Of a stretch of DNA of 64,000 bases, positions 54,317 through 63,243 are shown piece after piece (position 1 is the first letter of the stretch; the number at the start of each line of letters is the position of its first letter). A model generated the notes under the pieces. That model had not been told where the DNA came from and searched no databases. It saw only the letters and a program-made list of their open reading frames with translations. The stretch spans positions 1 through 64,000 of the forward strand of contig DAINSQ010000005.1 of NCBI GenBank assembly GCA_036741235.1. Reading direction: 5' to 3'. Source of the DNA: JABWBR01 sp036741235 (GTDB lineage: Bacteria; Bacteroidota; Bacteroidia; Chitinophagales; Saprospiraceae). The translations under genes and the position numbers were made by a program.

Positions 54317-56632
54317 ATGAAGAAAAGTCTACTTATCCTGTTGACCTGCCTGGCTAGTTTCGCGGCCTGGTCCCAACCCAATACCTATTGGAGCGAGGAT
54401 TTTGCCGACGGGCCCAAGGGCTGGACGGTAAACACCCCGCTCTGCGGCTCTTTCAGCGGGGGGCTGATTGGTAAATGGACGCTTTCCAGCGCAACTTTCG
54501 ACGGAGATCCGATTACCGACTTGGCAGCCGAAATGATCGTATCTACGGGTTCGGTGTATTCTGCCCGGATATGGGTCGGCGGCGAGGAAAACCTCGTACA
54601 GTCGCGTTATACCGTGGCCGGCGATATTTTTCAAAGCTCGCTGACGGGCGTGACGCTCACCATCGGCGCGCCTGCTTTTACGGGTACCGTGACCGAAACC
54701 ACCTGGTTTACCAGTCTGACAGTAGATCAAAGCATCCTGGACGGCTGGGGCGGTACGGCGCTTGGCCTGGGCAACCCCACCGCTGTGGCCAACGGCAACT
54801 CGCTGACGGTGACCAGCGCCGACGGATTGACGGTGCTCAACTACACCAAATCGTCGAACTGCGGCGACTTGTGGCTGTTCCACCACCGCGGCAACGTAGG
54901 CGCCGCCTTTACCGCCGCCGATAACCTGGCCATTAATTCGCCTACCGTGATGAACGGCGCAATGGTGATCAACGCCGACTTTTATACAACGGGGGGCACC
55001 GCAGCTCCGGCGCAGCCTTATCCGCAGTATATCAGCGAATTGATCACGCCGGTCATCGACCTGTCGGGCGTTACCGACGCCGTATCGCTGCGCTTCAACC
55101 AGTTGGTGCGCATCCTCAACGTGCCCACCGATGCGCCGCAGGACGACCAGGGTAACCGCATGCGCACCTCGATTTCGGTGAGCTTCGACGGCGGCACCAC
55201 CTGGGAAACGCCATTCAACGCCAACCCGGGCCTACAGCCGGCAACGGGCTCCAACCCGATCCCGGCGCTCAACAACGTACGCGAAATTCCGCTTGTCGGA
55301 CTACAAGGCCAATCCAATGTCCGTATCAAGTTTACCTGGGCCGCCGACTTCTACTACTGGGTACTCGACGATGTCGCTATCGTAGACCGCGTGCCTTACG
55401 ACATGAAAGTCAACCGCAATTTCTTCGCCATTATGCCCAACGCCGTAACGCCTGCCAGCCAGACGGAGCCCGTGAGCTTCCTGGCCGATATTCAGAACGA
55501 CGGCGGCAGGACGGCCACCAACGTTCAGCTGAACCTGACAATCAAAAACAGCGGCACCGGCGAAACTATCTACGACGATACCAACTTCTACGGCAATATC
55601 ACGCCTGATTCGTTGGCCGAAAACGTATTTTTCCAGGAGTCTATCAACCCCGATTTGCTGGTCCCCGGCAACTATGTGGGCAATTACCGCGTGACGCTGG
55701 ACTCTACCGACAACGTGCCCGGCAATAACGTCATTGGCTGGCGTTTTGCCGTATCGGATACCACATTCGCCAAAGAATTCGGCTATACCCGCAACGTTGC
55801 CCCCAGCGGCGAAAACAGCTATATGCTGGGCAACTGCTTCCATACGCCCAATGGCGATGGCTGGTATGCCCGCTATGTCTCTTTCGGCGTATCGAATGCC
55901 AACCAGTTGACAGGCAGATCAGTCTCTACGTACATTTACAAATGGGACGGCGACACCGACGGCAATGGCCGCGCCAACCCCGACGAATATGGACAGGGAC
56001 CGCTGCTGTTTAACTCTTATACCTTTGACGGAACTGAAAGCAATCAGATTATCACCATTCCTATCGACCTCGACGGCCAAACTTTGCCGCTTGAAGACGA
56101 TGCTTATTACCTGGTGATGGTACATTACGTGGCTGACGGCGATCAGCGTTGCTTTATGCTGGCCAGCGATACGATTGACTACAGCGCTATGAATTTCATC
56201 TCCGATTCGCTGCAGCAATCGCGTTATGCCACAATGGTAGGCCTTGGTCAGGAAGTTAGTCCCGACTTTTTCACTGCCGGCTTCGGCCTCGACCTGCAGT
56301 CGGTTGTTCGCCTGCATATCGGCAATAACCCCGATATCGACGGACCGGCCATCGTAGGCGTAAATGAAGCTATCGTAAAGGAGACATTCGCCCGCGTGTT
56401 CCCCAACCCGGCTAGCGAGTCTTTTAACGTACAACTGGAACTTGAACGGGCCAGCGATGTGCGGGTGACGATCAGCGACCGCACCGGCAGGACACTACAC
56501 GTGCGGCAATTGCAAAATCTGCAAAATGAAACGCTTACGTTTGATACTACCAACCTGCCTTCGGGGCAGTATTATGTCCGTATCAGCACTGACCTTGGCA
56601 CAAATGTGAAACCGCTGGTAATTGCCAGGTAG
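54317..56632 (+). CDS. Secreted T9SS protein with jelly-roll (choice-of-anchor J-like) region
   Basis: 771 residues from the ATG at 54317 (signal peptide MKKSLLILLTCLASFAAWSQ); an earlier in-frame start has 35 hydrophobic residues and is rejected. N-terminal WSEDFADGPKGWTVNTP resembles the start of choice-of-anchor-J/laminin-G-like domains; a second copy-like segment (ITPVIDLSGVTDAVSLRF ... FTWAADFYYWVLDDVAI) follows. Beta-sandwiches come next, then a T9SS type A sorting domain (VFPNPASESFNVQL to VKPLVIAR). Likely surface adhesin or binding protein. Codons end in C/G more often than in neighbouring genes, by eye, maybe from high expression. Confidence 0.85.
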   Translation: MKKSLLILLTCLASFAAWSQPNTYWSEDFADGPKGWTVNTPLCGSFSGGLIGKWTLSSATFDGDPITDLAAEMIVSTGSVYSARIWVGGEENLVQSRYTVAGDIFQSSLTGVTLTIGAPAFTGTVTETTWFTSLTVDQSILDGWGGTALGLGNPTAVANGNSLTVTSADGLTVLNYTKSSNCGDLWLFHHRGNVGAAFTAADNLAINSPTVMNGAMVINADFYTTGGTAAPAQPYPQYISELITPVIDLSGVTDAVSLRFNQLVRILNVPTDAPQDDQGNRMRTSISVSFDGGTTWETPFNANPGLQPATGSNPIPALNNVREIPLVGLQGQSNVRIKFTWAADFYYWVLDDVAIVDRVPYDMKVNRNFFAIMPNAVTPASQTEPVSFLADIQNDGGRTATNVQLNLTIKNSGTGETIYDDTNFYGNITPDSLAENVFFQESINPDLLVPGNYVGNYRVTLDSTDNVPGNNVIGWRFAVSDTTFAKEFGYTRNVAPSGENSYMLGNCFHTPNGDGWYARYVSFGVSNANQLTGRSVSTYIYKWDGDTDGNGRANPDEYGQGPLLFNSYTFDGTESNQIITIPIDLDGQTLPLEDDAYYLVMVHYVADGDQRCFMLASDTIDYSAMNFISDSLQQSRYATMVGLGQEVSPDFFTAGFGLDLQSVVRLHIGNNPDIDGPAIVGVNEAIVKETFARVFPNPASESFNVQLELERASDVRVTISDRTGRTLHVRQLQNLQNETLTFDTTNLPSGQYYVRISTDLGTNVKPLVIAR

Positions 56633-56670
56633 GTGACAAGATGACGCGTTATAAATAGAATTGTATAAAT

Positions 56671-56709
56671 AAATGGCTGTCATTGAAAAATCAGTGACAG
56701 CCATTTTAA
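56671..56709 (+). terminator. Intrinsic terminator
   Basis: Stem of 16 pairs with one T-G (56671-56686 with 56691-56706), AAAA loop, tail TTTTAAT. Ends the T9SS gene and can also act on the minus strand. The rest of 56633-56828 holds a repeat CCTTCCGGTCG / CCTTTCGGTCG (near 56780 and 56801) and nothing else. Confidence 0.8.
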
Positions 56710-56828
56710 TATAGAAAACTAAAACTATGTAGTCTAAATCGTTGCTATTTGCTAATGAATACAATCAGCATCCCGAGCTCCTTCCGGTCGGTACGGGACT
56801 CCTTTCGGTCGCATCAGCAATCAGCACA

Positions 56829-58094
56829 TCACATATTCCCAATCAACTCCGTACCAAACTCCGAGCACTTCAACAGCGTAGCGCCCTCCATGAGGCGGTG
56901 GAAATCGTAAGTCACGCGTTTTTTGCCGATAGCGGCATTCATCGCCTTCACGATCAGGTCGGCGGCTTCTTTCCAGCCCATATAGCGGAACATCATCTCG
57001 CCGGAGAGGATCACCGAGCTGGGGTTCACCTTATCCAGACCTGCGTATTTGGGGGCGGTGCCGTGCGTAGCTTCGAAAATAGCGCAGCCGTTGGTATAGT
57101 TGATATTGGCGCCGGGTGCGATACCGATACCGCCCACCTGAGCGGCCAGGGCGTCGGAAATATAGTCGCCGTTGAGGTTGAGCGTAGCGATTACGCTGTA
57201 CTCTGATGGGCGGGTGAGGATCTGCTGGAGGAAAGCGTCGGCGATGACATCTTTGATCAGCAGCGCGCCGCGGCCGAGGGCTTCCTTTTGGGCGGCATCA
57301 GCGGCATCCTGGCCTTGCTGGGCGGCGATGCGGTCGTATTGAGCCCAGGTAAACACCTTGTCGCCGTATTCGCGTTCGGCCATAGCGTAGCCCCACTCTT
57401 TAAATTTGCCCTCGGTATATTTCATAATATTGCCCTTGTGTACCAGGGTTACCGAAGGTTTGTTATTGTCGAGGGCGTAGTCGATAGCCGCGCGCGCCAG
57501 TCGCTCGGTACCTTCAATAGATACCGGTTTGATGCCCAGCGATACCGTATTGGGGAAACGGATGGATTTCACGCCCATCTCATTGATGAGGAACTGCTTG
57601 AGTTTGTCGAGTTCGGCGGTGCCGTGCAGGTATTCGATGCCGGCGTAGATGTCTTCCGTATTTTCGCGGAAGATGATCATATCCACCTGTTCGGGTTGCT
57701 TAACCGGCGAGGGCACGCCGTCGAAATACTGAACCGGGCGTACGCAGGCGTACAGATCGAGGCGCTGGCGGAGGGCCACGTTGAGCGAGCGGATGCCGCC
57801 GCCGACGGGCGTAGTGAGCGGACCTTTGATAGCGACCAGGTGTTCTTCGATCACGTCGAGGGTTTCCTGGGGCAGCCATTCGCCGGTGGTGTCGAAAGCT
57901 TTTTGTCCGGCGAGGACTTCCCGCCAGTGGATTTTGCGTTTGCCGCCATAGGCTTTTTCTACGGCTGCATCCAATACGCGCACCGAAGCAGCCCAAATAT
58001 CGGGGCCGGTGCCGTCGCCTTCAATAAAAGGAATGATTGGCTCGTCGGGTACCTGTAATTTCCCGTTTGCAATCGTTACTTTTGCTCCGCTCAT
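56829..58094 (-). CDS. icd: Isocitrate dehydrogenase (NADP-dependent)
   Basis: 421 residues; TCA-cycle oxidative decarboxylation to 2-oxoglutarate. Bacterial type I form: [79 protein letters not shown] and [11 protein letters not shown]. The Ser-Leu-Asn-Val-Ala-Leu active-site loop has the phosphorylatable-type Ser. Complete. A -7 element lies 42 bases upstream. Its stop TGA sits in an 'ATCAGCACATCA' motif shared with pfkA. Confidence 0.96.
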   Translation of the reverse strand: MSGAKVTIANGKLQVPDEPIIPFIEGDGTGPDIWAASVRVLDAAVEKAYGGKRKIHWREVLAGQKAFDTTGEWLPQETLDVIEEHLVAIKGPLTTPVGGGIRSLNVALRQRLDLYACVRPVQYFDGVPSPVKQPEQVDMIIFRENTEDIYAGIEYLHGTAELDKLKQFLINEMGVKSIRFPNTVSLGIKPVSIEGTERLARAAIDYALDNNKPSVTLVHKGNIMKYTEGKFKEWGYAMAEREYGDKVFTWAQYDRIAAQQGQDAADAAQKEALGRGALLIKDVIADAFLQQILTRPSEYSVIATLNLNGDYISDALAAQVGGIGIAPGANINYTNGCAIFEATHGTAPKYAGLDKVNPSSVILSGEMMFRYMGWKEAADLIVKAMNAAIGKKRVTYDFHRLMEGATLLKCSEFGTELIGNM

Positions 58095-58136
58095 ATTTTT
58101 TAGTTATTTTGTTATCAACTTTTTTGAAAAGCCGCA

Positions 58137-58144
58137 CAAAGGTA
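58137..58144 (-). promoter_or_regulatory. -7 element TACCTTTG for icd
   Basis: Perfect TAnnTTTG on the minus strand, 42 bases before the icd ATG. The -33 region is only A/T-rich. Confidence 0.55.
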
Positions 58145-58180
58145 AGTTCTTTTTGTGTAAAAAATAACTGTCGGAGGCTT

Positions 58181-58774
58181 ATGAAACTGAGTCAAATACC
58201 GGTCGGATTGGCGCTGCTGATACTTGTAGCGGGCTGTCATACCCACCAATCTACCCATGGCGCCTGCCGCTATCGCGGGGAGGTTCGCGATTTTACCGGC
58301 CTTGACGGCTGTAATTTATTGATAGTGAGTGAAAATGGCGAAAAGTTGCTGCCTGTGGAATTTGCGGTTGCCGATGCCAACCTCGCCGCCGGTCAAGTTG
58401 TTCAGTTTGATTATGAGGAAGTGGAAGCCGTGAGTATTTGTATGGCGGAAGACAAAGCCGTGCGTATTACTTGTTGGCGGGTGGAATCATCCCCCAAACT
58501 CAAGGCCAAAGATTGCCTCAATCTTACGCGGATCGAAGATACCCCCTGGCTGCGCGATGCTGTGGTAAAGCATCAAACTGCGGAGGTGATTAAATACCCC
58601 TACCGCACCGACGGCTGGGCTTATTTGCTGAAAGGCAAAAACGTCGTTTTGTACGATTGCCAGGGCACGCTGGTGTGCGAGTCGAAAGGCCCCGATGCCG
58701 CCCAATGCCTGAAATTGGTAGAGCCGGGCTCGCGGGGCCTGGTGATCTGGACAGGAGAGGGAGTGGGGGAGTGA
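58181..58774 (+). CDS. Lipoprotein of unknown function
   Basis: 197 residues from the ATG at 58181 (a longer reading from 58037 would run through the icd promoter). Lipobox LVAGC (Cys19). Mature part CRYRGEVRDFTGLDGCNLLIVSENGEKLLP and later TAEVIKYPYRTDGWAYLLKGKNVVLYDCQGTLVCESKG; several Cys may form disulfides. No family recognised with certainty. The last seven codons and stop lie in a G-rich 8-bp array. Divergent from icd. Confidence 0.75.
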   Translation: MKLSQIPVGLALLILVAGCHTHQSTHGACRYRGEVRDFTGLDGCNLLIVSENGEKLLPVEFAVADANLAAGQVVQFDYEEVEAVSICMAEDKAVRITCWRVESSPKLKAKDCLNLTRIEDTPWLRDAVVKHQTAEVIKYPYRTDGWAYLLKGKNVVLYDCQGTLVCESKGPDAAQCLKLVEPGSRGLVIWTGEGVGE

Positions 58775-58790
58775 GGGAGTGGGGGAGGGA
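58759..58790 (+). repeat. 8-bp G-rich tandem array, possible G-quadruplex, over a stop codon
   Basis: Four exactly phased octamers: GGGAGTGG, GGGAGTGA, GGGAGTGG, GGGAGGGA. Runs of at least three G at 58759, 58765, 58775, 58781 and 58787 with loops of 3, 5, 3 and 1 base fit the G-quadruplex pattern on the plus (sense) strand. The TGA stop of the lipoprotein gene (58772-58774) lies in the second unit. Confidence 0.85.
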
Positions 58791-58834
58791 GAGACTAATA
58801 ATAAACCTAATAAACTCTTAAACTTATAAACGAA

Positions 58835-58917
58835 ACAACCCACAACCTACAACCTACAACCTACAACCTACAACCCACACCTACAACCTACAACCTACAA
58901 CCTACAACCTACAACCG
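58835..58917. repeat. 7-bp tandem array (ACAACCT) upstream of ruvB
   Basis: Twelve units of ACAACCT, one shortened by one base (58877-58882) and the last ending in G. It ends eight bases before the ruvB ATG and follows the G-rich array. If transcribed, it forms the ruvB leader. No spacers, so not CRISPR. Confidence 0.9.
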
Positions 58918-58925
58918 AATAACAC

Positions 58926-59978
58926 ATGGATAGCAAATTCGACCCCAAGGGGGAGGCATTAAATACTGATGACAAGCAGATAGAGAAGTCACTGAGGCCG
59001 AAGGCTTTGGGTGAATTCAGCGGCCAACCCCGGATCGTTGAAAATTTGCAGATATTCATCGCTGCTGCCCGACAGCGGGGTGAGGCGCTCGACCACGTGT
59101 TATTGCACGGGCCTCCCGGTCTTGGTAAAACGACTTTGTCGCATATTATCTCCAACGAACTGGGTTCGGGGCTGAAAATGTCGTCGGGGCCGGTGCTGGA
59201 AAAACCCGGTGATTTGGCGGGTTTGCTCACCAACCTCGACCCGGGCGATGTGTTGTTTATCGATGAAATTCACCGGCTCAACACCGTAGTGGAAGAATAC
59301 CTGTATTCCGCCATGGAAGATTACCGCATCGACATCATGATCGACAGCGGGCCCAACGCGCGCAGCATACAGATCAGCCTCAATCCTTTCACGTTGGTGG
59401 GCGCCACAACCCGTATGGGCCTGCTTACGGCGCCGATGCGTGCCCGCTTCGGCATCACTTGTCTGCTCGACTACTACGACGTCAACACCCTGATGCGGAT
59501 CATCAAGCGTTCGGCGGGGATTATCAATGTGGGCATCACCGATGAGGGCGCATACGAAATTGCCCGGCGCAGTCGCGGCACGCCCCGTATTGCCAATGCC
59601 TTGCTGCGGCGCATCCGCGATTTTGCACAGATCAAGGGCGACGGCGCCATCGATGTGGGGATTGCCAAGTTCGGCCTCGAAGCCCTCAACGTCGACGAAG
59701 GCGGCCTTGACGAGATGGACAACCGCATTCTGTCAACCATTATTCACAAATTTAAGGGCGGACCGGTAGGGCTTACTACGATCGCTACGGCAGTGGGCGA
59801 AGAGGCGGGTACGATTGAGGAAGTGCACGAGCCGTTTTTGATCATGGAAGGGTACCTGCAGCGCACGCCCCGCGGTCGTGAGGCCACGGAAAAAGCCTAC
59901 CGGCATCTGGGTGTTCCGCTACCTGGCGGCAAAGGAGGGCCTACGTTGTTCGACATTGTGAATCCCGCGTCGGACTGA
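58926..59978 (+). CDS. ruvB: Holliday junction branch-migration helicase RuvB
   Basis: 350 residues. AAA+ motor: [19 protein letters not shown], Walker [11 protein letters not shown], Walker [12 protein letters not shown], sensor/Arg region [24 protein letters not shown], then a winged-helix C-terminus ([21 protein letters not shown]). Complete. ruvA and ruvC are not in the window. Downstream of the ACAACCT array; convergent with the ion-channel gene, eight bases apart. Confidence 0.97.
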   Translation: MDSKFDPKGEALNTDDKQIEKSLRPKALGEFSGQPRIVENLQIFIAAARQRGEALDHVLLHGPPGLGKTTLSHIISNELGSGLKMSSGPVLEKPGDLAGLLTNLDPGDVLFIDEIHRLNTVVEEYLYSAMEDYRIDIMIDSGPNARSIQISLNPFTLVGATTRMGLLTAPMRARFGITCLLDYYDVNTLMRIIKRSAGIINVGITDEGAYEIARRSRGTPRIANALLRRIRDFAQIKGDGAIDVGIAKFGLEALNVDEGGLDEMDNRILSTIIHKFKGGPVGLTTIATAVGEEAGTIEEVHEPFLIMEGYLQRTPRGREATEKAYRHLGVPLPGGKGGPTLFDIVNPASD

Positions 59979-59986
59979 GTTGCTGT

Positions 59987-60952
59987 CTATTTTGCAATTA
60001 GAATCAGGATAATGCTGATTGCACAATAGATGGCGAAATACCATACTGACCTGCGCCGGTCGGCGCGGCACAGTAATCCTACGTTGTCGTGTTTTCCCCA
60101 GGCGGTGGCATTGCCCACTACAATCACGCGCAGCATGATAAAGGCGATAAGCAGGTACGACAGCAGGTATATTTTGTCCATCAATACCATATACCCCACA
60201 TCGGGCAGCGCACTGCTATACGATTGCTGCAAAAACACGCAACTTAGAAGACCGCCGATGGGCAGCGAAATGCGCGCGTCGATGTAGCTGGGATGGATGA
60301 GCAATCCGCCCAGGCTGGCAATAATAACAACCAATAAAGGCAACATCAACTTAAGCAGGAAATAACTCATTGGGCGGGCAATGCTGAGCCGGAAAGTGAA
60401 ATTGCTGAAGGTATCGCCGTCGATGCCCGTTTCTCCGAAATTGGTTTGGTAAAAATTGGTGTGGGTTTGAATAATCCCTTTTTCAATATTCCAACCCGGA
60501 ATAATAAAATCGGGTCGCATGAGGGAAGCAGCGGTATCGGGAACGTAAATCAGCGAATCGATCGGGTAATCTATATTTTCAATGCGGATGTCCAGCTCGT
60601 GGCAATCGAGCGGGAAGGCATTGAGTTCAAAGGCGTGGTAAAAACGCCCCTCCACCCGCATGCCGTTGTAGGAATAGCCGTCGGGAAGCACCCTGGCGGT
60701 ATCGTAAAACATATTTTGGGTAAAACCCCATTTTTCCAGGGCATTCACAAATTCAATTTCGGTCGGGTCTATATCGCCCTTCCAACGAAACCACAGATAA
60801 AAATCGGCGTAAAAAGAGTACTGGTTGATATCCAGGTCGTATACATTCATCACGTAGATGCCTGTGAGCACTTCCTGCGGTTGGGCGGGCGCAGCCGTAG
60901 TATATTTTGCGAAAAGCAATAAAACGGCTGCGGCAAAATAATGTAACCTCAT
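59987..60952 (-). CDS. Pentameric ligand-gated ion channel homologue (prokaryotic Cys-loop-type)
   Basis: 321 residues. Signal peptide to about residue 20, then an extracellular beta-sandwich with YDLDINQYSFYADFYLWFRW and the Pro-loop NAFPLDCHELDIRIENIDYP (111-130; one Cys, so no Cys-Cys loop). Four membrane helices follow: M1 at about 192-219 with the conserved Pro205; M2 about 226-248; the linker LPDVGYMVLMDK; M3 about 253-278; M4 about 302-320. By hand alignment with GLIC, Asp225 falls at the -2' filter position, Ser229 at 2' and Leu236 at 9', which suggests a cation channel with a hydrophobic gate. Ligand unknown. Convergent with ruvB. Confidence 0.88.
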   Translation of the reverse strand: MRLHYFAAAVLLLFAKYTTAAPAQPQEVLTGIYVMNVYDLDINQYSFYADFYLWFRWKGDIDPTEIEFVNALEKWGFTQNMFYDTARVLPDGYSYNGMRVEGRFYHAFELNAFPLDCHELDIRIENIDYPIDSLIYVPDTAASLMRPDFIIPGWNIEKGIIQTHTNFYQTNFGETGIDGDTFSNFTFRLSIARPMSYFLLKLMLPLLVVIIASLGGLLIHPSYIDARISLPIGGLLSCVFLQQSYSSALPDVGYMVLMDKIYLLSYLLIAFIMLRVIVVGNATAWGKHDNVGLLCRADRRRSVWYFAIYCAISIILILIAK

Positions 60953-60993
60953 ATCGGTTGGGTTTTAGGTCAACGAAAATTAACCATTTTCCT

Positions 60994-61629
60994 TTACCTC
61001 GGTGCAAAAATGTTGGAGACGGGCAGTACCGGGCTTTCTTCCCAGGTCATCATGGCATTGACCAGGCGAATACGCTGGAAATCGCGCAGGTCTTGAAGAC
61101 CAATAGACCGGGGGATCAGTTGCCCTTCCGCAATAAGCCTTGCTCGTTGTACGCCCTGTAATAGCGGCCTTTCGGGCGTAAACCAATTTGTGCCGTCGAA
61201 TAATGCGATATTGGCGTAACTGGTATCCATCAGCATGCCGTTGCGGAATAAAAGCACGTCGTCAGCTACTCCTCGTTGCGCAAATAGCCGTTCCAATACG
61301 CTGCGATCGGCGTATTTATGATCGTAATGCAACGATACGGCTTCCAGTAATTGCAGGCTGTTGACCGGCCGGATGGAGTAGGGTATTACTTCAACCAGGT
61401 GCACGATGTCGCTGTATAGAACCCTGACTTTATACCACCCCCGGTAGTAATGGGTAATAACACTATTAATGGCCGGCAATGGATCCATACTGTCAAGCCC
61501 CCACAGCGCTTTCCGGGATGCCGCAATGCGTTGTAAATGCCCCTGGATAAAAGGCATTTTACCGTTGAAAAGGCGGATGGATTCCAGTAAATGTGGAAGT
61601 TGGCGAACTGTAGTAGCGCTAAACTGCAA
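60994..61629 (-). CDS. pabC: Class IV aminotransferase, probable aminodeoxychorismate lyase
   Basis: 211 residues; releases p-aminobenzoate and pyruvate from aminodeoxychorismate. LLESIRLFNGKMPFIQGHLQR at the start, the PLP-binding Lys in HYDHKYADRSVLERL, DDVLLFRNGMLMDTSYANIALFDG and TPERPLLQGVQRARLI. The start codon is a TTG at 61629, overlapping pabB by 11 bases, with no better ATG. The pair pabB-pabC makes folate precursor; no separate glutaminase (pabA) is in the window. Confidence 0.88.
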   Translation of the reverse strand: MQFSATTVRQLPHLLESIRLFNGKMPFIQGHLQRIAASRKALWGLDSMDPLPAINSVITHYYRGWYKVRVLYSDIVHLVEVIPYSIRPVNSLQLLEAVSLHYDHKYADRSVLERLFAQRGVADDVLLFRNGMLMDTSYANIALFDGTNWFTPERPLLQGVQRARLIAEGQLIPRSIGLQDLRDFQRIRLVNAMMTWEESPVLPVSNIFAPR

Positions 61630-62626
61630 AGCAATTTGAATAAATGGGTAAATATACTTTCTGGATCAACTCCTGATATTCTGCATCGGCGCGGCTATAA
61701 GCCGTAATACCGCCGCCGCTTCTGAATTGGAGCCTGGCTGGTGTTTCCTCTATAAAACGGATCATCACAGCGCTGTCGAGGTTAATACCGTCAAAAATGC
61801 CAAAAACGCCGGTGTAATAGCCGCGGTCTTGTTGCTCGGCGGCGCGGATAACCTCCACCGTCTTTTGTTTGGGCGCTCCGCTGATCGACCCGGCGGGAAG
61901 CAGTTGTAACAGCAGATCGCCGATGCCGGCGGCATACGATGAGGGCAATATACCGCTGATATGCGAACTCGTTTGCAGCAGCGGGCCGTTATGGGTTTGG
62001 ATGGTATCGACAAAGCGAAACCGGTTTACCCGAACTTCGCTGCTCACCATGCTGAGGTCGTTGCGAATGAGGTCGACGATAGTAGCGTGTTCGGCTTTTT
62101 CTTTGGGATCATTCAACAGTTGACTTTCGGCGCCGGGCAACAGGGCTGAAATGGTTCCTTTCATCGGGAAGGACGCAATCACTCCGTTTTCTATTCGCAC
62201 AAAACATTCGGGGGAAAATACTACAAACCGGTCTTTGACCCACAACCGGTATGGCGTATTCGCGGCGTCAAACAAAACGTGTGTGGCTACGTTGGTAACG
62301 ATTGGCGTGGGAAACGTCAGGTTGAGCAAGTACGTGTCGCCGGCATGCAGATGGTATTGCACCTTGTCGAAAGCAAGCCTGTATTCGGTGAAATCCATCG
62401 GATAACATTCAAAAATCGGCTCTTGCAACGATTTTTCGCCTTTGTAAATATTAGCGACGCCTCGCAGGTCGTAGCGAATGCTATCGGGATCAACTTCAGA
62501 CAGCGGTAAAACCAGCGGCTGGCGCATCTCAAAGTCAACGATAAACAGAAAAGGTATGCCGCCGCGTCCCCAGTCGTTCATACGACGGCGAGCAGTAGCA
62601 ATATCGGTAACAGGCAACTTGGTCAA
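61619..62626 (-). CDS. pabB: Aminodeoxychorismate synthase component I
   Basis: 335 residues, chorismate-binding family. FLFIVDFEMRQPLVLPL near the start, FSPECFVRIENGVIASFPMKGTI with the ADIC-type Lys, EHATIVDLIRNDLSMVSSEVRV and LLPAGSISGAPKQKTVEVI. The N-terminal part is shorter than in anthranilate synthase TrpE, and with pabC following it PabB is the better call. Start TTG at 62626, seven bases after the upstream gene; the next ATG (Met16) would cut conserved sequence. Confidence 0.92.
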   Translation of the reverse strand: MTKLPVTDIATARRRMNDWGRGGIPFLFIVDFEMRQPLVLPLSEVDPDSIRYDLRGVANIYKGEKSLQEPIFECYPMDFTEYRLAFDKVQYHLHAGDTYLLNLTFPTPIVTNVATHVLFDAANTPYRLWVKDRFVVFSPECFVRIENGVIASFPMKGTISALLPGAESQLLNDPKEKAEHATIVDLIRNDLSMVSSEVRVNRFRFVDTIQTHNGPLLQTSSHISGILPSSYAAGIGDLLLQLLPAGSISGAPKQKTVEVIRAAEQQDRGYYTGVFGIFDGINLDSAVMIRFIEETPARLQFRSGGGITAYSRADAEYQELIQKVYLPIYSNCFAV

Positions 62627-62633
62627 TTCGGAT

Positions 62634-63158
62634 TTATTCTTTTTTCTTTTTTCGGACTTCCTCGTGTAACACGGCGCCTTTTTTGAGTCGTTCCTCGTTT
62701 TCTTTTTCTCTTTTTTCCTGGTAATAAGTGATTTGGGTTTTTACATCGAGCGGTTTGCGATTGAGATTGCGGTGATAGCTCACAATCACAAATTGCGCCA
62801 TATCGTCGGGATGGTGAATACCCAGCCCTTTCAGGAAATGAGAAAACCTGGAGCCGCCATAAAAGCCCCAGTTGTGGATGATCCAGCGGCCGAAGCTGAA
62901 GTGTAGTTTGCGAGCGGCGTCGGCTTCCGGCATGTTTTTAAACTTCTCGATGGCCGGTTTTTCAATAAGTTTGTTGAGTTGGATGAAAGCGTCGGTAAGG
63001 TCTTTGGGAATATAGACCTCATAGAGGTATTCCTGGCGGATGCGCCAGTCATAGGCTTCTTCAAATTCCTTGTCGTTTTCCGGCGGTTTTTGCTGGGCAA
63101 GGGCAGGGGAGAACGCCCAACAGCCCAATAGCAGGCTTATCCAGTTGGAAAGTTTCAT
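62634..63158 (-). CDS. Secreted DUF6794-like protein
   Basis: 174 residues. Signal peptide MKLSNWISLLLGCWAFSPALAQ, then an alpha-helical domain YIPKDLTDAFIQLNKLIEKPAIEKF, HFSFGRWIIHNWGFYGGSRFSHFLKGLGIHHPDDMAQFVIVSYHRNLN, as in the DUF6794 family of Bacteroidota, whose role is unknown. The tail is Lys/Glu-rich (coiled coil). Seven bases upstream of pabB, so co-transcribed with the folate pair, which may be chance. Confidence 0.8.
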   Translation of the reverse strand: MKLSNWISLLLGCWAFSPALAQQKPPENDKEFEEAYDWRIRQEYLYEVYIPKDLTDAFIQLNKLIEKPAIEKFKNMPEADAARKLHFSFGRWIIHNWGFYGGSRFSHFLKGLGIHHPDDMAQFVIVSYHRNLNRKPLDVKTQITYYQEKREKENEERLKKGAVLHEEVRKKKKE

Positions 63159-63243
63159 CGTTTGGATTTAATACAACTGTACTTCAAAAAGCGGTTTGTA
63201 TAATAATAAACAGTACAACGCGAAAAGCGGCTTGATTGATATA

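Noticed and set aside
57288..58058. 256-codon open frame on the plus strand
   Set aside because: Antisense to icd, whose motifs are complete.
58835..58917. CRISPR array
   Set aside because: Units are 7 bp and directly adjacent with no spacers; same for the other arrays; no cas genes.
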